Positions 41,333-53,200 of a DNA stretch of 64,000 bases are shown in pieces. Both the position numbers and the translations under genes were made by a program. The notes beneath the pieces are model-generated. The model was not told the origin of the DNA. It was given only the letters and a program-made list of their open reading frames with translations, and did not search any database. Positions within the stretch are counted from its first letter, which is position 1, and the number at the start of each line of letters is the position of its first letter. Origin of the DNA: Gigaspora margarita (lineage: Eukaryota > Glomeromycota > Glomeromycetes > Diversisporales > Gigasporaceae). The stretch spans positions 180,600 to 244,599 of the forward strand of contig WTPW01000440.1 of the NCBI GenBank assembly GCA_009809945.1. Reading direction: 5' to 3'.

Positions 41333-42237
41333 AAAGAATGTCGCCGTTATTCAAATTGTAATATATAGTAATGTAGTAATTATTTATTACAAAAAGTAGT
41401 AATTGCAATAATATTTACTACATGTAGTAAATATTATTACATGTAGTAATATTTTATTATATGTAGTAATTATTATTACAAGTAGTAATTATTATTACAA
41501 GTAGTGACTATTATTACAAGTAGTAATTATTATTATTATTACAAGTAGTAATTATTATTACAAGTAGTAATTATTATTACAAGTAGTAATTATTATTACA
41601 GTATAATATATTATTTTAAATAAACTACTACGTAATATTCTGACCCTAATTTTTTTTTGCAAGTATAAATAATTAATGAATAATAGATCAGGCTAGAACA
41701 ATGCGATTCAATAAAGTAATTGTGAGTCCCAGAAGCGAATTTATAATGCAATCTATTACAAATTCTAAGTTCCTTGTTTAGTTGGCATGACAACTTCAAA
41801 GCTACGAATGTTGCAGCTTTCATGAATAACTAACAGTATGGTAAAACCCCATAAACATAATTCTCAGACCTTGCCTTATAAAAATCTGCATAAATGCACT
41901 TTGTATTATGAATGTTTTAAAATACTATGAAGTAACTTTAATCTGCTAGATTACTACATTACTACATGTAGTAAAGATTGCTGCATGTAGTAATATTTAC
42001 TACATATAGTAATATTTACTACATGCAGTAATATTTCTACATGTAGTAATCTTTACTACATGTAGTAATCTTTACTACATGTAGTAATCTTTACTACATG
42101 TAGTAATATTTACTACATGTAGTAATATTTACTACATGTAATAATTATTACTACAATTATGGTTTCAAAAAAGTCTTTGTAAAAATATATGTAGTAAATA
42201 TAATTGTAGTAATTAGCTAATTACGGTGACATTCTTT
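41333..42237. mobile_element. TIR element filled with palindromic TACTACATGTAGTA arrays (10-bp TSD)
   Basis: AAAGAATGTCGCCGT at 41333 is inverted at the right as ACGGTGACATTCTTT ending 42237. ATCTGAATTT flanks both sides (41323-41332, 42238-42247), a 10-bp duplication as in Mutator-like elements, though the same word also occurs in the surrounding repeats. Two arrays fill the interior: AGTAATTATTATTACA units at about 41390-41600 and TACTACATGTAGTAAT units at about 41950-42150. Both motifs are palindromic. The intervening 350 bp have an incoherent minus-strand frame only. Confidence 0.7.
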
Positions 42238-42599
42238 ATCTGAATTTATTTTATATCTGCATTTATTTTATATCTGAATTTATTTTATATTCAAATTTAT
42301 ATATTATATCTGAATTTACTTTATTAGGATATATATATTCAAAATTTTGAATCTGGATTTTTTGGTGTCAGATTAATATGGATAAAAAAATATATAAAGA
42401 TTCAACTATTATATCTAGTTTTGTGTCTCTGTGTTCATATGCCTTTCTGTTAGTAGTTGCTTTATTAGCCTCAATTTTTGAGAGTGATTTTAAGGTCAAT
42501 ACTAGCATTGTCAGGTCTACAGATTCAAAGTTTCATTTTTGATATATCTATATTTACTTTTAAGACAGATCTACAATGCATCTAAATCTAGCTACATTT

Positions 42600-43348
42600 T
42601 TTTATTATATACTCTATAGAATAAGTTGTTTACTAATTTTTGGTAAGGATATTTTAACAACAACTCAATAAAATTCAATAAATTAATTTAGTTTTAATAA
42701 AAATAAAAAAATTATTGAACTTGGTTAGATGGTTAACAAAAATTGTGTCTTAGCTATTAATAGATATTATGAATATTTTAAACCTTTGAATAAAGATATC
42801 CTGGCTACTACCTAATCAAATTCAAAGAAATTTTTTATCTAAATTCCACAAATCTGTAGAATCAAAAAAAGTATTCATTGAATTGGTTAGGTGGTTACCA
42901 TGATAATTTTGTTCAAAGTTTTATTAAAGATTTGTTGCGGTTATTATTTTGAACTTTTCAAAACTTTGAAGATATTTTTACAACCATTTAACCAAATTTG
43001 ATGAATATTTTTATTTGAATTCTACAGATTTGTAGAACAAAATAAAAAAAATTTACTGAATTTGGAAATATCATTATCAAAATATCTTTGTTCAAATTTT
43101 ATAAATTTTTTTTGTAATTTTTAATAGGCATTTTGAATATTCTAAAGTTTAATAAAGATATTCTAACGTCCATCTAACCAATTTTAATGAATTTTTTTTA
43201 TTTGAATTCTAAACTGTAGAATAAAAATAAAGATTTATAAAATTTGATTGGCAATTACTAAGATATCTTTGTTTAAAGTTTTATAAAATTTTTGTAGCTA
43301 TTATTTTAATAAGTGTTTTGAATATTTCAAAACTTTGAATAAAGATTA
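42600..43348. repeat. Array of AT-rich palindromic repeats left of the LINE
   Basis: Five to six units, each with AATTCTACAGATTTGTAGAA (hairpin), TTGGTTAGATGGTTA and its inverse TAACCACCTAACCAA, and TTTGTTCAAAGTTTTATAAA with its inverse. The units are arranged head-to-head, so each is its own foldback. The same array continues at 50101-50720 beyond the LINE. Confidence 0.7.
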
Positions 43349-43397
43349 CACAGAGGACCAGGTTTATGACAGTTAGACCCAATGTACAGAGCAGACT

Positions 43398-43970
43398 ATG
43401 GTATCCTGTGCAGCTGTGAGAACTGAGCTTGAAACAGCGAGCGCTTCTACAGAAATTAATTCTAGTACTTCAAATACCATTTCATCATGCCATGCTGAAA
43501 TATTACTTCAATATCATACTCATTTATTATCACCTATACAACAACATAATTCTACTCACTCTATAGAGCAAGAGATATATAATAAATATAAATTGTTATC
43601 AGATAGCTCTGATAACAATTCCAATATATCAACTACATACACTAATACTATACAAAGAACAAACATTAACTTCTATTCTAATCTACTTGAAATCTATGAC
43701 CCATCAATATACTACAACAAATTTTTATATTACTGCAGATTACAATCTTTACCTTCACTACAAACTGTTAGTTCCTTTTTGACTTATTTACGAGAGAAAT
43801 ATCCAATGTTTTATACACAACAAAATATTAGAATCTCTATTAAATATAGTAGGATTGATTATGTTTTTGAAGAAGCACATATATATTTACCACAAGAGTT
43901 TCTCTTACCTAACTACTTCTTTGTACCTTTTGAAGATTTCTATCTTTTTAATAATGCCTTACTAAAATAA
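43398..43970 (+). pseudogene. LINE N-terminal ORF
   Basis: An open 190-residue frame, Ser/Thr/Asn-rich at first (TASASTEINSSTSNTISS) and then structured (YDPSIYYNKFLYYCRLQ.., VSSFLTYLREKYPMFYTQQN). It ends at TAA 43968-43970. The endonuclease frame starts immediately after in another register, so this may be ORF1 or the N-terminus of ORF2 with a frameshift. No zinc knuckle is visible. Confidence 0.6.
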
Positions 43971-43975
43971 AAAAT

Positions 43976-45100
43976 CTTCTTCTAATTATAACAACCCATT
44001 AACACCTCTTGATCTTTCTATTTGTATACATAATGTTCAAGGCTTTAATAATATTACCAAAAAACAAGTTTGGGAAAATTATTGCTTATCTTACAACTTA
44101 AATATTATTAGTATCACTGAAACTAAACTCTCAAGTGCACCTTCTATATTCAAACCTAAACAATCCCAATTTTATTCCTACTTTTGGTTCTGTACTGATA
44201 GCTCTAGAGCAGGTACTGCTATTATAATTCGCAACTATCTTATTCCTCATATTCAAAAATTATTACATATCCTGGTTATGCAATAGCTATTAATTTATTT
44301 TTTAAACATGATTTTAAATTTTGCATAATTTCTATTTGTCTACCCTTGAATAACTCACAAGAGAGACTTCAAATCCAAGAAACTATTATTCAATGGATTC
44401 AACAAGCAATATCATTAAATATTCAACCAATAGTTTTAGGAGATTTCAATGCCTTTGCTGACTCTATTTTAACCAGTAACTCCAAATTTAAATTGCTTCA
44501 ATTCCTTTCTTATAATAACATGTCCAATTTGGCATCTCATACGAATTCATCCCAACCCACTTGGTATAGCTCTAGATACCAAAGTAAAATAGATTTTATT
44601 TGGACCTATGATCCTCTTCTTTCTTATTTACTATTCTTTGAAATTGATGACTTAGACTTTTCAACCTCTAGTGACCATAGGATTCTCATATCTCACTGGT
44701 CCTTTCTCTATGCATTTACTGAACATGCTAGACATAAATGCAAAACACGTAGAAGAATCTTTAATTATAAACTAATGACAAATAAAACTTGGTAGGCTTT
44801 TGCTAACCAGGTTTTATTTAATTCCATAACCCATCAAACACCTTCTACTACTTCTACTTCTGAATCACTTGAAACTACTTGGCATAAACTACGAACTAGC
44901 ATTATTAATGCAATACTTATACATATTCCTAACAAAAAATTTGCTGTACGTAACTTTTATCACTTCTTCTCATCCAAAGCTACCCTTATACACTATAATC
45001 TTAAAAAACTTAATAGTATTATTAAGCAAACAAAATACTGTTAGCCCTCCCAAACCAATCCTGTCAAAATTGATAACCTGTCAAATCTGATAAAAACTTA
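43976..45100 (+). pseudogene. LINE endonuclease (EEP/APE-type) domain
   Basis: Ordered motifs: ICIHNVQGFN (N-terminal Asn strand), ISITETKL (catalytic Glu), GTAIIIRN, VLGDFNA (GDFNA catalytic Asp/Asn), PTWYSSRYQSKIDFIW and SSDHRIL (terminal SDH). Together they give a complete endonuclease signature. The 149-residue frame at 44346-44795 holds the second half. A frame break near 44270 and a TAG near 44793 interrupt it. The linker (WHKLRTSIINAILIHIPNKK..) continues to the MITE at 45038. Confidence 0.88.
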
Positions 45101-45222
45101 ATCTATCAAGTTGGTACCTGATATATAAATCTAATAGTTTATAATATTTTCAAATCTGATAACCTTCCGAAACTGATACAAAACCTGTCCACCATGCATA
45201 CCGGTTTTGGGAGGGCTGACAG
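45038..45222. mobile_element. TA-flanked MITE in the LINE
   Basis: CTGTTAGCCCTCCCAAA at 45038 is inverted at the right as TTTTGGGAGGGCTGACAG ending 45222. TA flanks both (45036-45037, 45223-45224). Removing it plus one TA restores a continuous LINE reading frame (..IIKQTKYSLNSGTSIP..), which confirms the boundaries. Confidence 0.9.
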
Positions 45223-45628
45223 TACTCTCTTAATTCTGGTACATCTATTCCTCTTTATCGCAATTCTACTATTACTTTCCTAAATTCAATACATCAACTT
45301 CAACTACTACCAATTCCTTCACTATCTAATCTTATATCTGACTGGATTAACAATGCCAAAGAAGCATGGAAGAGTCTATATAATGCATATAATCTAGAAA
45401 ATATCAAATATACTCATTAACAATACTTGAATCTATTAATACAAGGTGTTCTAAACTGGTTACCCAGCCTATATCCATGATTAATAGTATTCTTATTCGA
45501 TATAAAAATCCTGTTAGAATTAACAATATTAAAAGTAATAATGCTAAGTTCTCAATTATTAAAACACATATTCAGAACTATTTTGATAAATGGACTGCAC
45601 CTAGACAAATTAATAAACACTTACCATA

Positions 45629-46156
45629 GGTTCCTGAAAATAGGCTACCATTTTTTTTGCGATTTTAAGTAAAAAAATGGGGGGTAGCTTATTTTCAGGT
45701 GAAAGAGGTTTTTAGCGATCGTAAGTAGTCGTTACATAGTAAAGTCCAAATTTTACTATGTAAATCGATCAAAATTGCTAAAGTAAACTTATTAAGAAGA
45801 TCAAAATGCATATACTATGAAATTTTCATCGAATTGGAGAACTTTTTATTATTTGAGTATTAATTTTACATTCATCGTATATATTTTTTAAAAAATTTTT
45901 AATTTTTCTGTCAAACGTAAAAATTAAAACACAAATAATAAAAAGTTCTCCAATTTGCATGAAAATTTTAGAGTATATGCGTTATGATCTCTTGATTAAG
46001 TTTACTTAAGCGATTATGAACGATTTGCATAGTAAAATTTAGCCTTTACTATGTAGCAGCCATCATTGATCATGGGGTAGCTTATTTTTGGGTGAAAGAG
46101 GTTTTTACATTTTTGGAATTAAACAGGAGGGGTAGCTTATTTTCAGGAATATACGG
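45629..46156. mobile_element. TA-flanked foldback element (mariner-like) in the LINE
   Basis: GGTTCCTGAAAATAGGCTAC at 45629 faces GTAGCTTATTTTCAGGAATA TACGG at 46156, with TA on both sides. The interior is nearly palindromic: AAACTTATTAAGAAGATCAA AATGCATATA and AGAACTTTTTATTATTTGA pair with their inverses. A related, worn copy is at 52821-53200. The short open frames across it are incidental. Confidence 0.85.
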
Positions 46157-47520
46157 TATTCAATTTATACTGGGCAAATATGGTATTCTGAAGCTCTTCA
46201 TTCTTTTACTATTGAAGAAATTCTTGATACTTTATCTCAACTTCCTAAGAACAAAGCATGTGGCTCTTCTGGAATTAGTTATGAGATGATCAAACTCTGG
46301 AAATAATTGTTTACTTACTATTACATCTCTTTTTAATTGATGCCTAATAGCCCAAACAGTTCCTAAACAATGGAAAGAGGATCATATTTTTCCTATCTCA
46401 AAAAAACCAATTTTTGATAGTAACTTAACTAATATCTGATCTATTAGTTTAGTAGAGCTTATTAGAAAACTTTATACCAAACTTCTTACTAATCAGCTCA
46501 ACAAAATATTTATACAATATAACATTCTTTCACCTTATAATTATATTGCACTACCTTGTAATAGTACCTCTATACCTATATATATTTTTAATAATATTAT
46601 AGAAGATTCTAATTGCAACCACAAGCCACTTTGGCTTATATCTCAAGATATGAGCAAAGCTAATGACTCTGTTCAATTTGACCTATTTACTTTATCACTA
46701 TTCCATATTCATATGCTATTGTCACTTATTAATATCCTTTCTAATTTTCTATTCAACTGATACAATCGAGTAATTACAAATCTGGATCTTACTAATTTTT
46801 ACTCAATAAAAATGGTATTGATCAAGAAGAAACTATAACACCCCTTTTTGGAGAATTTACAATAACCCACTTATTAGCTATATTGCTACTCAGCTCACTG
46901 GTTACACTCTACAAACTTTCTAGAAAACCAACCATACATTATTACAAACACTTCATCTTAATGCTCTACATCTGTTTTAGCTTATATGGATGACACCTTA
47001 TGGATTGCTTCATCTTTAACAAAGCTTCAATTAATTATTTCTGCTACTACTACTTTTTACCAAATGGCAGATATACAAATTAATCCTACTAAATCTATTT
47101 TCTGTTCTAATCAAAAAAATACAACCTCTATATGGGTTAGTCAGTAAAAGAGACAAAATTTTTCTAAGTAAAAGTTTTCTTGACTTTAAACTTAAATATC
47201 TTAACAACTATCTTAATAAATTTAATAATTTTTTTTTATTTTAATTCTATATAATTTCAAGATTAAAATAAAAATTTTTTTAGCAAATTTGATTAAATAG
47301 TTGTTAAAATATTTAAATTTAAAAATTAAAAAAGTTTTACTAAAAATAATTTGACCCTTTTCTACTGACTCACCTCATATCATATTTTAACTATTTACTA
47401 CCTCTTTTATCCTTTAACCAACCCTTTAAATTTTTGGATGCTAGTTCACTCTTGATAACAAAAATACAAAACAAATTAAACTTATCCAAGCTGAAGTATC
47501 ACATCTTATACAAACTGCTA
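46157..47520 (+). pseudogene. LINE reverse transcriptase domain
   Basis: Fragments in order: EALHSFTIEEILDTLS,LPKNKACGSSGISYEMIKLW (RT motif 1-2 with KA-G-SGIS), TVPKQWKEDHIFPISKK, LVELIRKLYTKLLTNQLN, ISQDMSKANDSVQFD (motif A, D-x-x-K-A), then AYMDDTLWIASSLTKLQ (motif C, Y-M-D-D) and INPTKSIFCSN (motif D). A MITE splits the next segment, after which FTLDNKNTKQIKLIQAEVSH and IIYIINTVIIPTLEY continue the thumb region. At least six stops or shifts are present. Confidence 0.88.
47139..47370. mobile_element. Foldback MITE in the reverse transcriptase
   Basis: AGTCAGTAAAAGAGACAAA at the left and TTTGACCCTTTTCTACTGACT at the right are inverted relatives. The interior is palindromic down to ATTCTATATAATTTCAAG and resembles the AT-rich repeats flanking the LINE. 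Its target duplication is unclear. Confidence 0.65.
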
Positions 47521-48699
47521 ATACTGAACAAATTACAGACAAACAAATTATCTATATTATCAATACTGTTATAATTCCTACTTTAGAATATTGATTACAT
47601 AATATAGTTCTTCTATACTCTACTTGTACTAAAATTCTATCACAATATTTAACTGTTGCCAAGCACAAATCATACTTATCAAAATCTACTCCTAATAGTA
47701 CAATACTTAACCCATATTTATACAATATATACAATATATAGGATATACAACTTCAACACCATATTTCTAACTTTTTAATATGAATTAATGATCCTAATTT
47801 ATTAGGTATCTCTACTTGTATTAGATTATAGCAACTCCAAAATAACTTATAGTCAACAACTAATATACTACAACACTACTCTTCTAATATTGATGGACCT
47901 AACAGGCTAACTACTACTTTTAAAATCATTCTTTTGTTAAAAAGACTAGAAATCAATATTATAGCAAACCCAAATATTACTTGGCCCAAAGTTATTAATA
48001 GTGGAAGCCTTCTACTTGAACAAATTTTACAATACCATTCTAAATACAAAATATTTAAACAACAACTTCATCATAAACAAATTCTTTACTTAGAACAACT
48101 TTGCTCTCCTTTCATGAAAATATTTTCATCCAGATTGCACCATTTACCTACTGGTAAACAACCACTATAGTTTACTTTTTTAGAGAAAACTATTATTGAA
48201 AACAATATTCACTATTCAATCTTAAGCAATTACCAACTCCAAGGTATTAATGCTTTTGTCTATTATACTTGTCATATACCTTTAAAACCCCAATCATAGT
48301 TTTTTACTTATCTTAATTAGGATATAATTATTGGTAAAGCTTGTAGATATTTCAAGCATTCAAATACTATATCAATTACTCATTGGTCTACCAATATTGA
48401 TACTTCACAATCCCAATTATACCCACTTTCTCCTNTTTCTTNTATGCCTTGCCCAGGCTGCAATCTTAATACNAACCGTATTTCCTCTGCATGTACAATT
48501 GAAATATCTGCTATATTATCTACACTTTTTTATAGTAGAATTCAACCAAACAAGCCGCTTAATCTTAATGCATTTATATAGATCTTATTCTTTCTACTAC
48601 TATTAAACATCCTCTTACTATCCCTATACCTCCAACTTTAAATATTTCTGACTACTTAGTTTCTAATCTTTTTTTATCTAATCAAACTTCTCAATGATT

Positions 48700-49000
48700 A
48701 CAATCAATTGCTCAAAACAATTATAATTATATATCTTTTATCTTCTATACAGATAGTTCTGTTAAAAATATCTGTACTGATCAATGTTCTATGGGTATTG
48801 GTTGGGTACAACTTCATAACAGTCAAATTGTAGATGAGTTTTTAGCCCAACTTAAATATTGGCCCTCTTCTTATCACACTGAACTAATTTTATTCTATCT
48901 GCTATTGCTACTGTACTATGAAACTCTACTAATCAACTAGCCAATTAACATATCTCTACTTCTTTTTCTTAACTTTAACTATACCAACTCTTATATTCCT
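48700..49000 (+). pseudogene. LINE RNase H domain remnant
   Basis: FIFYTDSSVKNICTDQCSMG IGWVQLHNSQ and DEFLAQLKYWPSSYHTELI are recognisable. TDSS (catalytic Asp), MGIGWV and SS-x-x-TEL (catalytic Glu) are RNase H landmarks. The third acidic motif is lost in stops downstream. Upstream, 47934-48170 (..NPNITWPKVINSGSLLLEQI..) is the linker after RT. Confidence 0.75.
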
Positions 49001-49679
49001 TTTCATATTTTATACTGAAAAAACACTCAAGTTTTACAACCTATACAAAAATTTATTAAAAATATTTGCAAAGCTTATATTATAGCTCTATGGTCTTCTC
49101 AGTAATGTACAAATGAATGGTCTCACTTCACTTATTATTTTGATTGGAACTCTACTTGGTTATACTTCAATAATAATCAAAAAGCTTCAAATAATATTAC
49201 CAACTTCAAACTTAGCAATCTTAAAGCTTTTAAAATTAAATAATTTTTAAATAAACTACCTTTATATTCTTATTTTCACTCAATTTATCCTAATCTATTT
49301 CCAAACACCAACTGCTTTATATACAACACTCCTGACTCCTCTAGTTACTGGCTTTTTTGTTCTAGTGCAAACAATATTAACCAGATTATTATTACTGCTA
49401 TTACAATACCATTAACTCTACAGATTTAGACCTTTTATCAAATACTATATCTCAACTTATCCAGACTATTTATAATCACCCAGCCTTTTATTTATTACCA
49501 GCTTTACTTTCTCTTTATTATATTCAAACTACACTTAAAGGCTTAATTCCTTTTCATCTTATTCAAAATCTTAGACCCTTCTACTTACTCTTGAAATTAG
49601 CTTTACAGATTATAATAAAAAATTCTTCTTCAAGTCTCTGAATTATCCTATAGCCTTATTGTTTCCAATTTGCTTTATG

Positions 49680-49926
49680 GCAGAAAACCAATAACATCAC
49701 TTATCATTTTTCTACTACAACTTCTAATATATTACAATCCAAAAAGCAACCATTTTCACGTAGAACATTTACATATATTTGTCCTTGTGAACAACCTGAT
49801 CAACTTCATATTAATCCAAATTCATGTCCACCTATTGGTACAGCTCTTAAGAAGATTGGTTCTTGGGCTATCCATTGGGTTAAATATAGTACACCTATAA
49901 ATTCCATTTTAACTTTATCAAACTAG
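49680..49926 (+). pseudogene. LINE C-terminal segment
   Basis: ITYHFSTTTSNILQSKKQPF, TYICPCEQPDQLHINPNSCP (Cys-rich) and GTALKKIGSWAIHWVKYSTP end at TAG 49924-49926. A Cys/His cluster at this position would fit the C-terminal zinc knuckle region of LINEs. It is followed by a 3' UTR and the A run at 50091. Confidence 0.6.
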
Positions 49927-50100
49927 GTGAGTATTGACCACACTAGTAGGTTTAGGTTGCAGATAAATTAGTCTAAGCTTCAATTCTTGCATGTAATTTA
50001 AATTTTGTATTTATACAAAGAAGTATACTCTATATAGCAACTTTTTTAAATTACTAATAAAGATATAAGCAAAACCTCACCTTAATACCAAAAAAAAAAC

Positions 50101-50720
50101 TTTAATAAAAATATCTTAACAACTATTATACCAAATTTAATGATTTTTTTTTGATTTTACAGATTAGTAGAATTCAAATAAAAAAATGATTAAAATTAGT
50201 TAGATAGTTATCAAGTTATCTTTATTCAAAGCTTTAAAAAAATTCAAATGTCTATTAAAAATAATAGCTATAGAAAATTTTATAAAAAATTTGAATAAAG
50301 ATAGCTTAGTAACCACTTATTGTATTTTCATAAAATAATAAGCATAGGCATTATTTTGATTAATGGCCTGAATTAAGCTTAATTTAGATCAAAATTTATA
50401 ATTTCACCCTGCACATTATTCTACATAAATATAGCAACAAAATTTAATAAGTTATTTTTTATTTAATTCTATAAATCTGTAGAATTCAAATAAGAAAATA
50501 TTTTATTAAATTTGGATAAATAGTTTTTAAAATATCTTTGTTTAATGTTTTCAAAAAGTTCAAAATAATAAATGTAGCAAAATTTTTATAAACTTTAAAT
50601 GAAAATATCTTGGTAATTATCTAACTAAATTCAATAAATTTTTATTTGATTCTTAAAAATCTGTAGAATTTAAATAAAAAATATTTCATCAATTTAGCAT
50701 GATAGAAATTGTTTTCATTG
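50101..50720. repeat. AT-rich palindromic repeats right of the LINE
   Basis: Four further units of the 42.6-kb family (GATTTTACAGATTAGTAGAATTC, TTAGTTAGATAGTTATCAAG, TTTATTCAAAGCTTTAAAA, and inverses). Non-coding. Confidence 0.65.
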
Positions 50721-51020
50721 GCTATTGATTTGGATCATTAGATCAAATATTATTGACCAATAAATTATAAATCCTTAATAGAATTTTTGTTATAATATAG
50801 CATTTTTTTAAATAACTTATGTAACAAAAAATTTTTTGTACTAGTATGTTTCTCATGCCCTAACAGATCTTTTAAAGCTTTTAGATCAAGTAAGATCATG
50901 TATTTGAAGCTAGCTAGTTTATATATAAAAGTTACAAAGGTATAAATACTATAGTGATTACTTTAACTTCTACAATATAGAAGATTAAGAAGATTAGTAA
51001 GACACATTTATATAATACCT
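50721..51020. other. AT-rich stretch without recognisable genes
   Basis: Nothing supportable is seen. Confidence 0.4.
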
Positions 51021-51022
51021 TA

Positions 51023-51257
51023 CTACAATTTATCTATATCTTCTAATGCATTTTGTAATTTTGATACATTTTTTTCATCTCTTTCTTGAATAAACTCATG
51101 CTCTTCTGTGTCTTCTTCTGTCTCTTTTAGATTTTGTAATTCCTCAATTCTATTCTTCTTAGTAATATTATTTGCTCTTTTTCAAATCTTTTCAAAAATT
51201 AATTAATATTTTAGTATATTCTATTTTTATAGTACTGTTCACAATGTTAGCATCCAT
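51023..51257 (-). pseudogene. Short charged coiled-coil gene fragment, unknown
   Basis: Minus strand from ATG 51257: MDANIVNSTIKIEYTKILIN F, stop, then after a frame change KRANNITKKNRIEELQNLKE TEEDTEEHEFIQERDEKN, then VSKLQNALEDIDKL and TAG at 51023-51025. The second half is strongly acidic and helical. It could be the C-terminal tail of a transposase or a small host protein; no family is recognised. Confidence 0.45.
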
Positions 51258-51299
51258 ATTTCATCTTATTGTAGCAGTGCCAGTGAAACTGTAACTACA

Positions 51300-52370
51300 A
51301 ATCAAAACAGTACTATTATTTTTTGTTCAATGACTCAAAATAATTATTACAAAGTCCTTGTAAAAGAGGACACTTGTACTATAACATGTAGATAAAAACA
51401 TATCATCAATTTCATTGTTTAAAGTATCAAACTTATATTTTAAACCTACCTTTTTTCTTTTTTTTTTGTTTTTTCTTCTATGATTTATCTGTTATACTTC
51501 AACCGTTTTAATATAGTAAAATACTTGGTAAAAGTAATTCAATAAAAATAATAATATTTATTCACCAAATATTCTAGATTAGAGGGCATATATGGATATC
51601 TTTTTTTGTATAAAATATTTTTTAAATAGCACTTCTTTATTTGTATCTTTTTTTTAAAAAAACATTGTATTTATTAAATTATTTTATATAAAAATTTTTT
51701 AATTGCTTGTTTTTATATTACCTAAAATGCAAGCCTATTTAATAATAGTATTAATTCTATTACCAAAAGATATATTTGCCTGTATTTTGCTATAAAAATT
51801 TTCAATAAATAATTATTAAAATTTACCAAAATATTCTAATTACTTCTAATATTGAATGTTCTTTTTCTTGGCAAAAAAAAAAATATTAGACAAGAACATT
51901 AGAGTGACTTATTGTAGTTTTTATAGTTCTAATAAAGAGCAAAAGCCCATATTTAGAAAACTATTTCAATGTATTTGTCAAAAGAGCCTAAATGAAAAAG
52001 AACTGTATATATATCCAAAGTTACAGGTATAATATTATCAAAAAGATCAATCAATATTCTATATTCTATGTCCTTATATGTAGCTTCATATTTTGGGTTT
52101 TATAGTTACTATCCTTGGTAAGCAAGTTTGGGAAGAAGATTTATTCACTGGTTTTTGTTTTCTTGCAAGACTTTATGGTTTCCAAAAATTGCATAAAAGA
52201 GCATTTTAAAAAAATAAGTAATATATTTTCAAAACCTGCTCCCAGCTGTTTATAAAACATAAAGTGGGCCTAATATAGGTATGAAGGCATTTATAAAGGC
52301 TGGTATTTTTGTATTTTGTTAATATAAATAGGTTAATGCTTTCTGTATAAAAAGCTGCTTGTGCTAGTCA
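51300..52370. other. AT-rich intergenic stretch
   Basis: No gene or clear repeat is identified. AATGTTCTTTTTCTTGGC and an inverse ACAAGAACATTAGAG around 51855-51905 form a weak inverted repeat. Confidence 0.4.
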
Positions 52371-52375
52371 GCAAC

Positions 52376-52641
52376 TAGGGTTCCTCAAAGTCGAATCGAA
52401 TCGAATATTAGGCATATTTGAATTTGATTGAATCGAATAAGCTCTTGATTTGAATTTGATTTGATCAAATCAAATCAAATCAAATCAAATATATTTGTNA
52501 TTTTTATTAAATATTTTCGAATCNAATCGAATATTTTGTCAATTTGAATTTGATTTGATTTGAAATTTCTGTATTTGAATTTGATTTGAGATCGAATATT
52601 TGATCGAATCAAATTGAATCGAATCGAATTGTGGAACCCTA
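52376..52641. mobile_element. hAT-like MITE made of GAATCGAATC / GATTTGATTT repeats
   Basis: TAGGGTTCCTCAAAGTCGAA at 52376 is inverted at the right, ending GTGGAACCCTA at 52641. Flanks TCAGCAAC (52368-52375) and TTAGCAAC (52642-52649) are an 8-bp TSD with one mismatch. The interior is almost entirely GAATC and ATTTGATTTG words. Confidence 0.85.
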
Positions 52642-52820
52642 TTAGCAACAATAGGCATTACTAATTATTATTCATTCCGCATTTTTATTTATTAAAAAAT
52701 CATCTTTAAAATATTTAGATAATCATCTAGAGAATGAAGTTAACTCTTTTAATCTCAACTAATCAAACTTCTTATATAGTTCTTTCTGCTTCTTTTTTGT
52801 TTATAGCATTGTTATAACAA

Positions 52821-53200
52821 TGAAAAATCAGAAGTGGCTTATAAAGTAATTTTTAGTCAATCAATTATAATGCTATATAGTAAAGTTATAATTTTACTAT
52901 ATAAATCAATTATAAAGCTTAAGTAAACTTATTCTAGAGATCAAAATACATATATTCTAAACTTTTATATAATTGGATAATTTTTTATTATTTGACTTTT
53001 AATTTTTATATTTAATAAAAAATTAAAAGTCAAATAATAAAATTTATCCAATTTATACAAAAATTTCAGAATATACATATTTTTGATATCTAGAATAGAT
53101 TTACTTAAGCACTTATGATCGATTTATATAGTAAAATTATAACTTTACTATATAGTGAGTATAATTAATTATAAGAGTAGCCTATTTTTGGAACTAGATT
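52821..53200. mobile_element. Worn foldback element related to 45629-46156
   Basis: The internal landmarks match the LINE-nested element: GCTTAAGTAAACTTATTCTA GAGATCAAAATACATATA, ATTTTTTATTATTTGACTTT and their inverses. TATATAGTAAA-TATAACTTTACTATATAG sit near the ends. The ends themselves (TGAAAAATCAGAAGTGGCTT, AGCCTATTTTTGGAA) are diverged. Confidence 0.6.

Larger units (their letters stand above)
43349..50100 (+). mobile_element. Decayed LINE (non-LTR retrotransposon) with nested MITEs
   Basis: The coding order is N-terminal ORF, APE-type endonuclease, reverse transcriptase, RNase H and a C-terminal domain, followed by a 3' tail with AATAAAG near 50052 and an A run at 50091-50099. The left flank AACTTTGAATAAAGAT and the right flank AACTTTAATAAAAATAT look like an imperfect 16-bp target duplication inside the palindromic repeat array. 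Stops and shifts every 50-150 codons make it inactive. Three MITEs (45038, 45629, 47139) were inserted later. Confidence 0.88.

Noticed and set aside
41390-42150. Regular palindromic repeats considered as a CRISPR array
   Set aside because: Repeats are tandem without unique spacers, in eukaryotic DNA, and no cas gene is present.
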